In this document: in pieces, positions 36,501-48,462 of the stretch | Numbering within the stretch: position 1 is the stretch's first letter | How the letters are laid out: each line of letters starts with the position of its first letter | From: Lagopus muta | Lineage: Eukaryota; Chordata; Aves; Galliformes; Phasianidae | DNA: 64,000 nucleotides | NCBI RefSeq assembly: GCF_023343835.1 | Contig: NC_064444.1 | Location: 12,327,719-12,391,718, forward strand | Direction of reading: 5' to 3' | Notes under the pieces: generated by a model | What the model saw: the letters and a program-made list of their open reading frames with translations, nothing else | Told to the model about the DNA's origin: nothing | The model's database searches: none | Translations under genes and position numbers: made by a program

Positions 36501-37390
36501 AAGAATGATGCAACCCAAAATAACATCCTGTGTGAAACATGCATTAAAAACTATACTGTTCTGTCTGAAAGTTGTCCTGAATGGGTTTTATGCTTGGTGA
36601 TGCCTAACTTTCATTAAAGAGTTTTTAATACTATATTTGCAGTGTGACTATTTAATCTTTTATTCTAGTTCTGATTTACCACTTCACCAAACTCCACTTT
36701 TTTTTTCCTGCAGTTCTCCAGTGATTGCATTGATAGATGGCCTTCTGAGAATAACAGGGGTGCCATCAGAAATCACAATGTGAATATTCCTGTTTTTATC
36801 TTCCTTAGAACTTGATTTATAGCTGAATTTTAAGAATTTTCTTGCAGGTCTGCATTTCTCTGGATTGTCTCTATAGCATTCTCGTGGCAAATTATTTTCC
36901 CTAATTGGGCAGACTTAACTAATTCTAGAGTGATTCCTCATGATGCAAGTGAATGTTGAGAAATAGGAGTGTAGGGCACTAGTAAATATGTGAATAACGG
37001 AGTAATTTTCTCTTTGCTTTTTCTTTCAGCTTTTTTAGAAAGTGCAGTTCTGATTCTAGGAAAAGACAAAGTAATGTTGGTGTGTTTTTGTCAGTTTTTT
37101 GTTATTTTGCTTTCAAGTGAGATCTTTGTGTATGTCAGCATGGGTCTGGTTATTGGAATGGTGTGGCATCATCCCAGCTGGGTACACTCTTGTTCATAGA
37201 ACTACTGAACAGTTTTGTATTGGAGAATGTGAATAAGGATCAACTGACCTGCTGCTTCTCTAAGAGCTAATAAACATGAAATGATATCCTATCATAAAGC
37301 AAGATTTCTTTGGAATAGAAAGGAAATATACTGTAGTGTGTGTGTGCTGAGTGCAAGAAAAATGGTGTATGATATTCTGGTAATGTTTGG
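30517..37390 (+). other. Unassigned, T/G-rich + strand
   Basis: Apart from the candidate exon at 31758-31916 and one A/K-rich minus-strand frame at 36684-36890, nothing was recognised. The base skew suggests an intron of a + strand transcript. Confidence 0.4.
31758..31916 (+). other. Candidate second exon of the rightward transcript
   Basis: It is bounded by a strong acceptor (TTTGTTCTTTTCCAG) and the donor CCACAG|GTTAGT. It contains an in-frame pair of ATG codons near its end (MLLASMPQISHPQ, phase 0 at the donor), preceded by a stop. I cannot tie it to a known protein; it could be a 5' UTR exon or chance. Confidence 0.25.
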
Positions 37391-37391
37391 A

Positions 37392-37521
37392 GGTGTTTGA
37401 GATGTGGGTGGTGGTCTTTAGGGACATGGTTTAGTGGTAGACTTGAAAGTGTTATGTTGATGATTGCACTTGATGATCTATTCCAAGGGTCTTCTCCAGT
37501 CTAAATTCTGTGATTCTGATG
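37392..37521 (+). mobile_element. CR1 LINE 3' UTR fragment
   Basis: It carries the typical CR1 3' segment: TTTAGGGACATGGTTTAGTGG, then a diverged TTGATGATCTATTCCAAGGG and a tail AATTCTGTGATTCTG with the octamer unit. Only the last 130 bases or so remain. Confidence 0.85.
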
Positions 37522-39185
37522 GAGATAACTGGTGTACTGAACTCAGTAGCTGTGCAGAGGGGCGCATCACAGAGCTTTTAGGTGTGAGTCTGTTCAGAAG
37601 GTAAATATCTGAACTGCTTTAAGAAATAATAAAAAATGCCATATCTTGTAATTTGTTTCCATATGGCCTGCATAGCTTATTTCCATAAAAAATCCAAGAT
37701 GCTGTGGTGCAAAGACAAACATTACTTTATCAGCAAATGCCAGGTGTTTGAGAGGTAACTGAAACTAATTCGTTTGAACTGCATTGGAAGTGGCCTTTGT
37801 TTTCTTCTTGCCCTAAAACAGCAAAGCATACTGTAAGAGTCAGGGTTTTGTTGCTTCGATTTCGCTTGATAATGATTCTAATTAGTGTTGTAATAATTAG
37901 ATATAGATGGCTTGCAGGTGGGGAATGCCGAGCCTCATCTTTTCTTAGTTATTCCATACGTCACCTGCTTAACAAATGAAGAAACTGTTTACAGCCCTCA
38001 CCACTCTGTAGATAAAACTGAGACTCCCTATGATTTCATGGGAATTTAGTAGAGACCATAAATTCCACTTTGATTTTTGAGATCGATATTATTTTGCAAG
38101 TTGTATAATGTTCAGAACTGTATGAAGGCAATATCTTGAGGAGAGATGCTATTTGTAGGTGAGTTGTGTTCATGAAATCTCACTCTATTTGTACCCTTTC
38201 TCTTCTGCCTCTTAGTCCCAGGGAAAAGCTTTCTCCTTACCTGTTCTCCTCTTTTCACAAGCTAGTAAAATCCTGAAGTGCATGAGGGATTGCAGAGGAA
38301 GTTATATTTATCGTGGTTTCCCATGGAAATTGTGTATGCTGTGCATCCTTTAGCTGCTGAAATCTGTGACTTTCTTTGAATAATTGGGCTGTTCTATGTA
38401 AAGGTGGGAACTTTGAAAGGACAGTTTCTTCATTCCTGTGATACAGACATTATAAGTCCCCCTAGCTGGAGATGTGTCTATTGCTTGAGGTGCTAATATG
38501 GGGGTTGTCATCTAAGTGTTTTCTTGTTCCTCCAAGCCTGAGTCAGTTTTGGTTTTCTGTTTATTTTATTACCCATTATGTTCCGTGTATTTCCTCCTGA
38601 CATGCAATTGAGGGTGTCGAGTTCATCAAGCACAAAATACCATACAAGGCTTAAAAAAAACAACAAAAAAGCAGCAATTGAAGCTAAAAGTGTCTTTAAA
38701 GCGTTCTTCACAATGTGATTAGGTGGTTTGAAAAGACACCACTATCCTTGGAAAATGTAGAAACTTAAGAAATAAGCATGAATTTGGCAGGACTTCCAAC
38801 CTGGTTTATTTTATCCTTTATTATACTTGTGCAGCTGGCTGATCAGCTGTGTCCTAATGATCCCTGAGAGGCACACATCTCTGTGATGGACTGTATTTCT
38901 ATCTTTTCCTTGACTTTCCTGATTCTTTCAGAACGTTCTGTTCCTGAGGGATAGAGGGGACTGTTCTTTTATTTTGGAGTGAATGTGTCTCTCTTTGGAC
39001 TCCCACGCAGGAACTAGGATCTAACACTGTGATGTCAAAAAACCTGTAAACCTCCTAATTAGATGTGCTCTAATCGTCAAATAATCAAATTTGGGGTTCT
39101 GCCCACTTCCAGGGGGCAGGCAGATAGAGAAACTGCTGTTTTGCCACTTCATTATCACCCAGTGCACTGAATAGGAAGACACAGA

Positions 39186-39199
39186 GTTGCTATAGCAAC
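39186..39199. promoter_or_regulatory. Perfect 14-bp palindrome resembling an RFX X-box
   Basis: GTTGCTATAGCAAC is its own reverse complement and has the two GTTGC half-sites of an RFX-type X-box. Another GGCAAC half-site follows at about 39228-39233. Motif match only; there is no nearby recognised gene. Confidence 0.35.
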
Positions 39200-39672
39200 G
39201 CTGTCCTTGCTTATCTCTGTTTCTCTGGCAACAATCCTTTACTTTCTGCTGTATTCACGCTCTTTGTTGCTATAAAATTCCTTCATTGTTTTTCATATTC
39301 ACAGCTCACATCAGGCCAGTATTTAGGTGCAGACTTGGTTTCTTCCTTACAGAGTTTTACTGGACTTCTACAATTTCACATTAATTCTGGTAGACTTTGA
39401 AACTGATGAAGAAAAATAAACCATTTAGGCGGCTGTAGAGAGGCGTGGTAGAAGAATTGTTAGAAATTCCTTTCCGTTACATAGGACCGAGGATTCATTT
39501 GCAAATTACCTTGGCTTGAAGGTACAGGCATGGGATTCCTTGGTGATGTCCAGTGCCTGGGTTTCTGTTGGTTGCACTCTTTCAAGATGAGAAACTTACC
39601 CTGGTCCTGCTGGCTTCAATTTTAGTTATGCAGTGCAGATTGAAATTGGTGCAGAGGTTTCAGAACAAGAAG

Positions 39673-39703
39673 TTTTTTTTTTGTTTTGTTTTGTTTTGTT
39701 TTT
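39673..39703. repeat. (TTTTG)n microsatellite
   Basis: A run of T followed by four TTTTG units. Confidence 0.9.
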
Positions 39704-41849
39704 ATGAACAGCAGGTTCATAACAGTGTTCTGTAACATAGTACTCTTACTCATTTTGACTTACTCATAGTAATTAGCAGATTTGGTAGCTCAAGAAAAGG
39801 CTGAGATCTTTTGATATGGTTGGCATTGGCTGCTATGATTATTCCTCAACAAACACTCTCTTTGTCACAGAACTATAGATAAATGACCTTTGCTAATGTT
39901 CATATGAGTCTTTCATGCAGGCGTTCCTATTCATTTCAATGAAAATTTATTGCTCAATATCTTACAAGTGGAATTAAGACCTGTGGTGCTTTGTTTATCT
40001 GTGAAGACAGTCATGTTTCTTTTCATGTGATGTAGTGCAATACTGACTGTTGAAGAAAAAAGGGCTATTTCTGAAGTTCTTGTTAGTCTTTGTAAAGCTC
40101 TTATTCACAACTCTTACATTAGCTCTTGACAAATTTATGGATTGATGGATGCTGAATGTTTATTTTGTGTCAGCACTGGGGCAGTTTGTCATTTCACACT
40201 TAGCTCACTGGAGAGACGCATGTTCTCCTCACGTTAGGTCATTTTCTAAGCCCTTGTATTTAATGAAATATGAAACGTACGCAGGGAATTCATAACAGCA
40301 AATTTGAATGAGCTGCAAGCTTGATAACTTCCTTTTGGACATAGTAACTACTTCATTCATTTATTCTCATCATTATGTGATGCTTGGGTGTTCTGTCTAT
40401 TATCTGCATGATCCTTGGGGCCTGAGGAGCTGATATGAAGGAATCAATAAGGCAGTGTTGTGGTTTTTTTCTTTTGTTTGTTAGAATAGATACTTGCTGT
40501 CAGTATACTTCCACTTAAGTTGAATCAGGGGAATTTAAATACACTAGGGCTCTCATTTAAATTGAAATGGGTAAATAGCAGTTCAGGTTCCATGTAAATA
40601 AAGAAAGCAAACAGCATCTTATAATATCCTTGATGCTTTTGGTCTGTAATGAACGTCTGAGCTCACTTGGATTATTACTGAAGGGATCTGTATTAACTTG
40701 TTCTTTATTATATCACGAGAAGAAATCTGACTCCACGGAAGAAATTAGTTGAATATAAGCTGGGTGACTCTTGATAATCTGTTTTAATTTTTTAGCTATT
40801 TCTGCATACTTGCCTGTTTTGCTCTACTACTGGTTTGCCATCACAAATGCTGGATTACACTGTCTTGTGTCTGATTGCAAGAGTTATTTCAAGCACAAGT
40901 TCAAGCCTGTGTGAAGACCATTTCTTGTAGTGTGTTCTAAGCACTGTTCTGGAAGGATGCTTTGTATTGCACTGAGAGGCTGCTGATCAGAAAAGAGAAA
41001 AGTTTTAGTCTTAATATTTTCATATACTCATTTTCCCAAACCATGATCTTGTCGTCTTTTTTAAATCTAGCTGTTTATTGCATTTTATGACCCTTGTCTA
41101 TTAGTCATTCATCTTGAGAGCAGGTGAGATGGGAAGGGACATGATGACAAAGAAAGTTACGGTTTTAAATAGCAGTCTTGACAGTTCCTCAATAAAAGGT
41201 AACTCAACAAATTGCCAACGCTTCCTGATCAGAGAAGTATTCAAAATGCAACGGAGAAGTGACTTCAGGCTTGGCAGGCTCTGATCAGCATCCAGTGCCT
41301 AAGAGTCTCTGTGATTTGATATGTATCTGCTCTGCTGCGTTGCTGATCAGTAGTCACTCCATGTCTGATTCTTTGCCCTGTGGCAAGACTTGTGAATGTA
41401 AAGAAATCTTAAAGCAGAAGTAAATGAATGCTGATCTAGGACATCCGTTCATGCCGTGTGGGATTAACAGTTGTAATAAATACTTAAATGAGAGGTTTTA
41501 CCTACTATTATAATTATATTTAATGAATTACACATTATCAGAAATTCTTAATTGTTGTCTGCTTTGTTTTTCATTTTGTGCACTTCCTGGTTTGTCAGGG
41601 CATCAAATACTGGGTGTTCAGATTATGACTAGATTTATAAAGCTAAAGCAAATTTATCAGAAGTTTGTCCATTCTTCAGCATTCCTGCAGTATGTCTGAG
41701 CATGTCTTTGTGTATTACCTTTGTAGTCCTGTGTTAATATCGTAGGTGAATGTTTTGGAAAATAATTCTGATGTGTAGCTGCATGCTTTTAAGCTAGCTA
41801 TTGTTAGTTGAGTGGTTTTCACAGGCTTTCATGTGTTGCTGGAGACAGA

Positions 41850-41875
41850 TTTTTTTTTTTTTTTTTTTTTTTTTT
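41850..41875. repeat. T26 run
   Basis: A homopolymer of 26 T, the longest T run in the window. Confidence 0.9.
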
Positions 41876-42350
41876 AGTTACTTTGTGTAAATACAGTTAA
41901 ATTACAATGTCTGAGAGTGTTGTAGTGAGTCATCAACATCTTTATGGCTATTATATATTTCAGTCCATGTGGTGCTATTCCTGTTATGTTAGTCTAGAGT
42001 TTAGGACTCAAAATCACAACGTGACTGTTGAAATAGATGAGTTGTGCCATGCAGGTCATTGTGTAGCTCTTGACATCAAGACTGTTAATTCTGTCTTCTG
42101 TATAGAGTTTGTGTATCTGCTATTTATAGTGCTTGGATGAGAGTTGTGTATTGAGTTTGGTTTTGTTTTTAAATACACACATCAAATCTAGTACAAGGGA
42201 GCTTAAAAAGCAGAAAAAGGAACGTAATTAAGAAATTGCAGAGTACCAGTAAATGAATTGAAATGACTAAATTTGCTGGTGGCAACATAGGTGCCCTATT
42301 AGGTCAGAGTAGCTGGAATGTGAAATAAATTGTAGAATACTATATAAATT

Positions 42351-42770
42351 GTACTGAACCAAAAGTAAAGCCTCCTATTTTATTATGTTGGCCCATGATA
42401 TCAGAGTTGGGTGTTGGTGATATGGCAGTGGTGGTTGAACCTTCCCACCTGTGTTCCATCACCGTGCAACTGATGGTGGCAAAGGGGCAGTCTGACAAAA
42501 TGTCTGACATGGATGTGTATATAAAGCAAAGGTGTGGAATTGAATTCCTCCCTGTGGGAAAAACTGCACCCACTGGCACTCATTAGTGCTGAACATAGTT
42601 AGGGATACCAAACAGTAACCATGAGGTGGTAAGTGGTGTGTTTCAGCAGTGGTGACAGCAATGTTTCAGATTATCATGCAGACTTTTACAAGTGCGGCAT
42701 GCAGGCTATTGTTCATAGCTGGTGAAGATACCTGGACAATAAATAGGAAATATTAATTCCAGAGAGACCT
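42351..42770 (+). mobile_element. Mariner-like (Galluhop-type) non-autonomous element, copy 2
   Basis: It has the same structure as the copy at 26405. The left end CCAAAAGTAAAGCCTCCTAT and the right end AAATAGGAAATATTAATTCC are degraded inverted repeats. Between them, + strand sequence gives SDKMSDMDVYIKQRCGIEFL and then a decayed helix-turn-helix region. After the GTGGTGACAG stretch (about 42648) it jumps to a C-terminal-like stretch (HADFYKCGMQ) and lacks the catalytic core. TA dinucleotides lie close to both ends. Boundaries are uncertain by a few bases. Confidence 0.78.
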
Positions 42771-45105
42771 GTGTACTTTGAGAAGTCACAGAAAGATGGG
42801 ACAAAGGTACTGTTCAAAGTTTAACTATTAACATAGGCATGCCTTTTTTTTTTGGTCAGCGTACTAATTCTAAAAGAATATTTCCAGACAAAATGAGATA
42901 ATAAAATTACGTGATCTCAAGTCTTATTTACATCAAACTGTTCAGTTGGAATGAATGCAAATGCTATGAGTTGGTCTATTCAGAGATGATTAAGATTTAA
43001 TCTTAAGACACTAAGATTAATTTTGTTTATAATGCTTGTGCTCATCTCTTCATTGATTAGGTTAATTTGAGTTGAATGAAGGTATTGATCAAGAAGAGCA
43101 TTCTACCTTAATTCTAATTAGTGTTGTGTAAGTAGTCCCTATTTATGACCATTTACGTCTCCATACAGGAGATGGCACAACATAAATTTGCTAAGATGGA
43201 TTTTCTTATGAAATTTTTGGTTTCTTTCCAACTTCACTCAGTGGAGAACTGAATTTGCATTTTTGATCTGGACTTCCCTTGAGCAAGAACTTAGTTTTAA
43301 AACTTTTGAAATATTTTAGCTAAGAATTGAGCTCAGTCAGTGTTCTAGGAGAGGGGAAAAGGGAAGGATAAGAAGCAGGAAGTATCAAAGCCTGTTGCCT
43401 ATTCAGCTTGTGGTACTCAGATGTGACAAAATGACTGAGATTTGCACTTTCCAGGCCAGACTATCACTTCACTGGGTTTTGTTTGCATGTCCTGTTGGTG
43501 AGCTGCTGCTTCCATTTAGCACTTTCTCTAAAATGTTCTTATTTGAAAAATGCCAGTTTCCCATCTGCTGTTCTCAGATCAGACTTTGTAATTCCGTCAC
43601 CTACTTATATCTTTTAGAGAAAAATAGTTGTCTACAATGTTTTCTATTTTGAGTGTTTTAGGATTATCTGCTTAGATTTCTTTACTAGGACTTATAAGAA
43701 TTGGGTAATTAACTCCAGTTTCATTGCTATTGCCATTTTAAGGCTAACTTAATGATCAAGGAAATTTTATTTTCAACGCTCCTTGTTGCCAAATAGATCT
43801 GGATAGGAATCCCTATTGTGGTGAAGTAATTGATGGTTACGTACAAAATGCTTTAATGTATGAACAGCTGACCACAGTTTATCACCATCCATGATTCCTG
43901 GATGTTTTAGGGACTGATTTTAGTGATTTGCCCCTCTGAGTTTATGTAATGCTGACCCACAATGCCTATTTTGTTAATGCTTTATTTCATTTAATACAAT
44001 CTTCTGACAGCACTGATTTATAAAGATGTCAATGGTGTGTTCTTTGCAGCATAGCAGGTGTTGAGCTAATTTTGTTTTAACTTCTTTGGTAGGTTCTCCA
44101 CCTTTCTGAAGAATCGCGATGTCCTACTTCTTAGGTAATAAATTATTATAAGTTATTTGACAAACTTGATGATAATCTCTGATTTGGCATAACAAGCACG
44201 TGGAACTGTAATTTCTTGGTCCCACAGTGGTCATCTAGTTTATGCTATGTTGGATTATATGTCAAAATTGTCTTCGTGCCATCCGTTTGAGGTTAATACA
44301 TTCTGTGCTACTTTACTGTAGTTCCTGGTGTCTAAAGATTCATTCTTCACATTAGTTTGCAGTATTTCCTTTCTTTGAAGGTGCTGTTAACTTAATTTCT
44401 TAATTAGAATAATGAGAACTGACAGTAAGAAGGCAGAATAATGAAGTCACTTACAGAATTTGAACAATAATCTTATTCTGCATAGATAAGAATATTTTGT
44501 ACTTAAGTGAGAACCGCAAGAACTGATTTTTCTGTTAAATCTTTTTTGCTTTGGTAAAAGTGGAAGAACTGAACTTTTCATGGCCAGTTTCACTCTGAAA
44601 TGAATATATTGTAAAGTAAGCAGATATGATTATTGCTTTTTGTCCATTTGGTGGATGAAATACAGGATCCTACTTCATGAGAGTAATGTCAGAATATGAG
44701 CTATTTTAAGGACTCTTGGGCTACCAAGGCTGCATCCAGCCTTATTAGACTGGTAACATTTGAAGTGTTGTACTGAAATCTCTTGACCATCATTAGACTG
44801 TAATTAGTTGTAGTATTCTTGCCGCAGTGTGTGTGGATCATTGCCAGTACTTCTCAGTATCTATTATACTTCATAATTTTCCATTTTATTTTTGACTGAG
44901 CTGGGGACAATCTTTAGGGCTCTCAATTCTGTGCTGTTGTTTCAGTTACAGTTATAAAAGATGTTCCATTTACCATTGCAGCCTTTAGGCACTATCTCTA
45001 AGTACAAATATTAACAACAAATTTAATCTTTAAAGCCAATGTTTTATTAGAAATATGAACTTAAAAGCACTTTACTAGAACTTTAGTCTTAATTTTAAAT
45101 TCTTG
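42771..45105. other. Unassigned sequence
   Basis: AT-rich DNA; no exon, RNA or transposon was recognised. Confidence 0.45.
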
Positions 45106-45109
45106 ACAG

Positions 45110-45415
45110 ACCTGTAAGATCCATCATAGGGTTGCATCGTAGAAGGCTGAGAGAACTGGCTGATGTCACTGAGAAGCTAATGGCTGAGTTGTGTTTTGGG
45201 GGAGGTTGGAGACTGAGGGAAGTTGGATTGCATTTTCTAGAGGAGGTGGGGGAGTCTTCGCCTTGGGAAGTCTTCAAATCTAATGTTAAACTAAGCCCTA
45301 AGCAACCTGGTCAGAATTTGGTGGTTATCCTGTTTTGAGCAGGAATTTGGGCTTAGATGGTGTGCAAAAAGTTCCTCCAATGTGGATGATTCCAAGAGAT
45401 TGGATTTCTACATTA
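45110..45415 (+). mobile_element. Old CR1 LINE fragment with internal deletion
   Basis: The left part reads GLHRRRLRELADVTEKL, matching the CR1 reverse-transcriptase stretch usually like GLHPRVLRELADV. Within about 100 bases it changes to the far 3' end of the element (GAGGAGGTGGGGGAGTC, then TTTTGAGCAGGAATTTGGGC). About 1 kb of the usual intervening ORF is missing. It is diverged, so old; the exact ends are uncertain. Confidence 0.65.
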
Positions 45416-46267
45416 GAAATGTCTGTGGATGAAGTTTAGTTTTTCTGTTCCCTTACTCTGAAGGCAGTAAATGTTTCTTCTTGTAACTTTTGTCATAATG
45501 AAAAATTGCGAGCAAACATGGGATTGCTGGAACGTTGTCTCAATTTTGATTTGTCTGTCACTTTGAGACTTGTTTTTTATTCTTACTGTTTCACTTCAGC
45601 AAATAAACATAGTGCTGTCTCTGATTTCTGCTGTTTATAAAAGCTCTATTTTTCAGATACCTAGTTGTAGAGTAGATAGAAAAAACAAGCGGGGAAGGAA
45701 ACTGGAAGGAATAACTAGAGAATGAATACTGAGTAACTGCAAATTCGATAAAGCAGTCCCTCTTCTTACTTTGTGGAACAGGACTGAAACATAATCCATC
45801 AGCAGTCTGCTGATAAGACAATTGTGAAAACTCAGTCACTGAAGTTTTGACATTCAGAACAAAAGTCTAAAGACACTCAATGTTGTGGTTTCCGTATGCC
45901 AGCTGGGGATGTGACAGGCTCCTACAATATGCATTTTAGACATGGAATAAGTTTACTTTGCTACGGTTCTTGCTGACAATATAAATTTGCCCAGTGTAAT
46001 GTATGAACTATCAGAGTTTCGTCTGTAAACTGTCAGGAGATTTTCAGGCAGGGGTGGTAACGGCGATGGCAGTGAAGAAAATCTGTGTTGGAAACTTCAG
46101 GATCTTGATTAATCTGCTTTCTTCTAATTTTGAGAACCTTGGTATTTTTCTTTTATCTGGCCTTGTGGATTAGATGGCTATTTCTCAGAACTTCAAACTA
46201 TCAATGAAACGTATATATACATGATACTCCTCAATTAACCTGTCATCTAATTGCATTACAGATTCAT

Positions 46268-47207
46268 AGCTGTTACAACATCTTTGTCAATGACATAGAT
46301 GATGGGATGATGAGTGCACACTCAGCAAGTTTGCTGATGATGCAAGGATGGGTGGTGTGGTTGATAAAGCAGAAGGGGGGGGGATACCATCCAAGGGGAC
46401 CTTGATGAACTTGAAGGCTGGGCCCTTGTGAACCTAATGAAGTTCAACATAGCAAAGTGCAAGGCTTCGCACTTGGGTCAAAGTAATCCCAGGCATGCGT
46501 ATAAACAGGGAGAAGAACTCATTGAGAGTAGCCCTGCTGAGAAGGGCTTAAAGGTCCTGGTTGAAGAAAAATTTTGTGAATCAGCAGTATATGCTTGCAA
46601 CCCAGAAGGCCAATGGTGTCTTAGGTTTTATCAGAAGAGGAATGAACAGCAGGGTGAGAATGGTGATTGTCACCTTCTGTTCTGACCTTGTGAGACCCCA
46701 GGTGGAGTACTGCATCCAAGTCTGGAGTCCCCAGCATGGGCAGGATGTGGAGCTTTTGAATAGGGTCCAGAGGAGGGCCACAAAGATGGGCCAAGGGCTG
46801 GAGCCTCTCTGATGGCAGGCTGAGGAAACTGGGCTTACTCAGCCTGGAGAAGAGAAGGTTGTTAGGAGAACTTACTATGGCCTTTCAGTATTTAAAGGGA
46901 GCTCACAAACATGAGGGAAATCAATGTTTTATATGGGTAAATAGTGATAGGATGAGGGATATGGTTTTAAACTAAAGGAAGGGAAATCGGATGCCAGGGG
47001 AAGCTTTTTACTGAGTGATGAGGTGCTGGAGACTGCTCAAGAGCTTGTGGATGGCACCATCATTAAAGGTGTTTAAAGCCAGGTTGAATGAAGCCCTGGC
47101 CCATCTCTTCTGGTACTTGGTCCAGGAACTGGCACCCCTGTCTGAAGCAGGGGGGTTGGAACTTGATGATCCTTGAGGTCCCTTCCAACCCAGCCATTCT
47201 ATTGACT
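46268..47207 (+). mobile_element. CR1 LINE, C-terminal part of reverse transcriptase plus 3' UTR
   Basis: It starts in a NIFVNDIDDG stretch and the frame-disrupted equivalent of the FADD catalytic motif near 46330. It continues through MNLMKFNIAKCKASHLGQ, ANGVLGFIRRGMNS, VRPQVEYCIQVWSPQ and LLNRVQRRATKMGQGLEPL. It ends with the CR1 3' motif CTTGAGGTCCCTTCCAACCC and a degenerate ATTCTATT tail. Several frameshifts and stops make it inactive. At about 940 bp it is the longest transposon fragment here. Confidence 0.92.
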
Positions 47208-47309
47208 CTCTTTTCGTCCCGTGATGCCGACAGTTTCTATGTCTGTGTTACAATGTACGACCTCAGGGATTTGTTACCTTTCTGCATTTTGTAAGGTTTC
47301 AGTCTTTTC

Positions 47310-47325
47310 TTTTTTTTTTTTTTTT
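47310..47325. repeat. T16 run
   Basis: A homopolymer of 16 T about 100 bases after the CR1 end. Confidence 0.85.
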
Positions 47326-47574
47326 AAACATCTAATCTAAAAACTGTTTTCACAGTATTATTAAATCTTCTTTTGTTTCTTTTTAGGAGATTATCACTGG
47401 TGCTTCTGTGCAAAATCTTGCCTGCAGCTATATTTTTATATTTTTATACTGTTCACTAAGCTCTTGTAATTCTTCACATTTCTCCCTTCTGAACATACAT
47501 TTCATGCTCATTGCAGTACTAAGAAACTCACATACACATCAAACAGTTTGGGGAAAAAATGTGAGAAACAGTGC

Positions 47575-47878
47575 AAAAATATATATTCCATGAAGTTGAA
47601 AGTTATCTTTGCAAAGGAATTTGTTGTTTCAGCTTACTGTGTAGTATTTCTGTGCCTTGTACAAAAGGACATGAAGGACGTGAGCGATATTTCAAGGTAA
47701 ATCTGCAAAAGATTTAAAATATCAAGAAATATATATTTCATGAGGTTGAAAGCTATCTCTATCTTTGCAAAGGAATTTGGTCCTTCACTTTACTGTGTAG
47801 TATTTCTGTATATTGTACAAAATATGTTAAGGATGTGAAATAGATATTTCAAAGTAAATCTGTAGTAGATTCTAAATC
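47575..47878. repeat. Imperfect tandem duplication, about 150 bp unit, two copies
   Basis: Copy one (about 47575-47722) and copy two (about 47723-47878) share, in order, AAATATATATT-CATGA, GTTGAAAG-TATCT, CTTTGCAAAGGAATTTG, TTACTGTGTAGTATTTCTGT, TTGTACAAAA, GATATTTCAA and GTAAATCTG. Copy two has small indels, including an extra CTATCT. The unit is not a transposon I recognise. Confidence 0.85.
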
Positions 47879-48462
47879 ATATTAGGAAACGGAGGAAATT
47901 TTTCTGTCTGTCAATGTATAGTAGGGCAGACAAACATCTCCACTGTTTGTTTCTCAATTAAATGCTCAATTTGTACATTTAGCTTGTCAGCTGCATAAAT
48001 GCAAAGTAGTTTTCTGGCACTACTGAATGGAAAACCCAATGAACTTATTGCAAGTTCACTGTGTTTAAAGGGTGATTTTTAAGCAATAGTCAGAAAAGCT
48101 CCTGAGGAAAGAGAATATTTAAGATATTGCAGTGTTGCTGTTCTATATTGGAGCACTTAAGTGAATTCAAGCATGGTGTGAATATTTATTTATACACTGT
48201 GTATCCTTAAATCTTTATCTTCTTAATCCTTGGAGTCTTGTTAAATGTATTCAAAATCCTTGCAGCTTCCCCCACTATTTTGTTGTTTCAATGCTCTTGG
48301 TCGTTTTGTTGCTGTTGTTTTCTCTTCTCCTGTCATCCCATCTTAGTCACTTACTCACAGATCTGTGAAGATGACAAAGTAGTTCAAAGAGCAGAGAAAC
48401 ATGGAGATTTGTATCCTACATATGCACCTCTTCTCTTGATTATTTTAACTTTTTACTACTAG

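Larger units (their letters stand above)
37522..42350. other. Unassigned, T/G-rich + strand
   Basis: No gene was recognised. Features within are a perfect RFX-like palindrome at 39186-39199, a (TTTTG)n tract at 39673-39703 and a T26 run at 41850-41875. Confidence 0.45.

Noticed and set aside
46428-46812. Open frames of 83-85 codons
   Set aside because: These are decayed CR1 reverse-transcriptase pieces, annotated as a mobile element and not as host genes.
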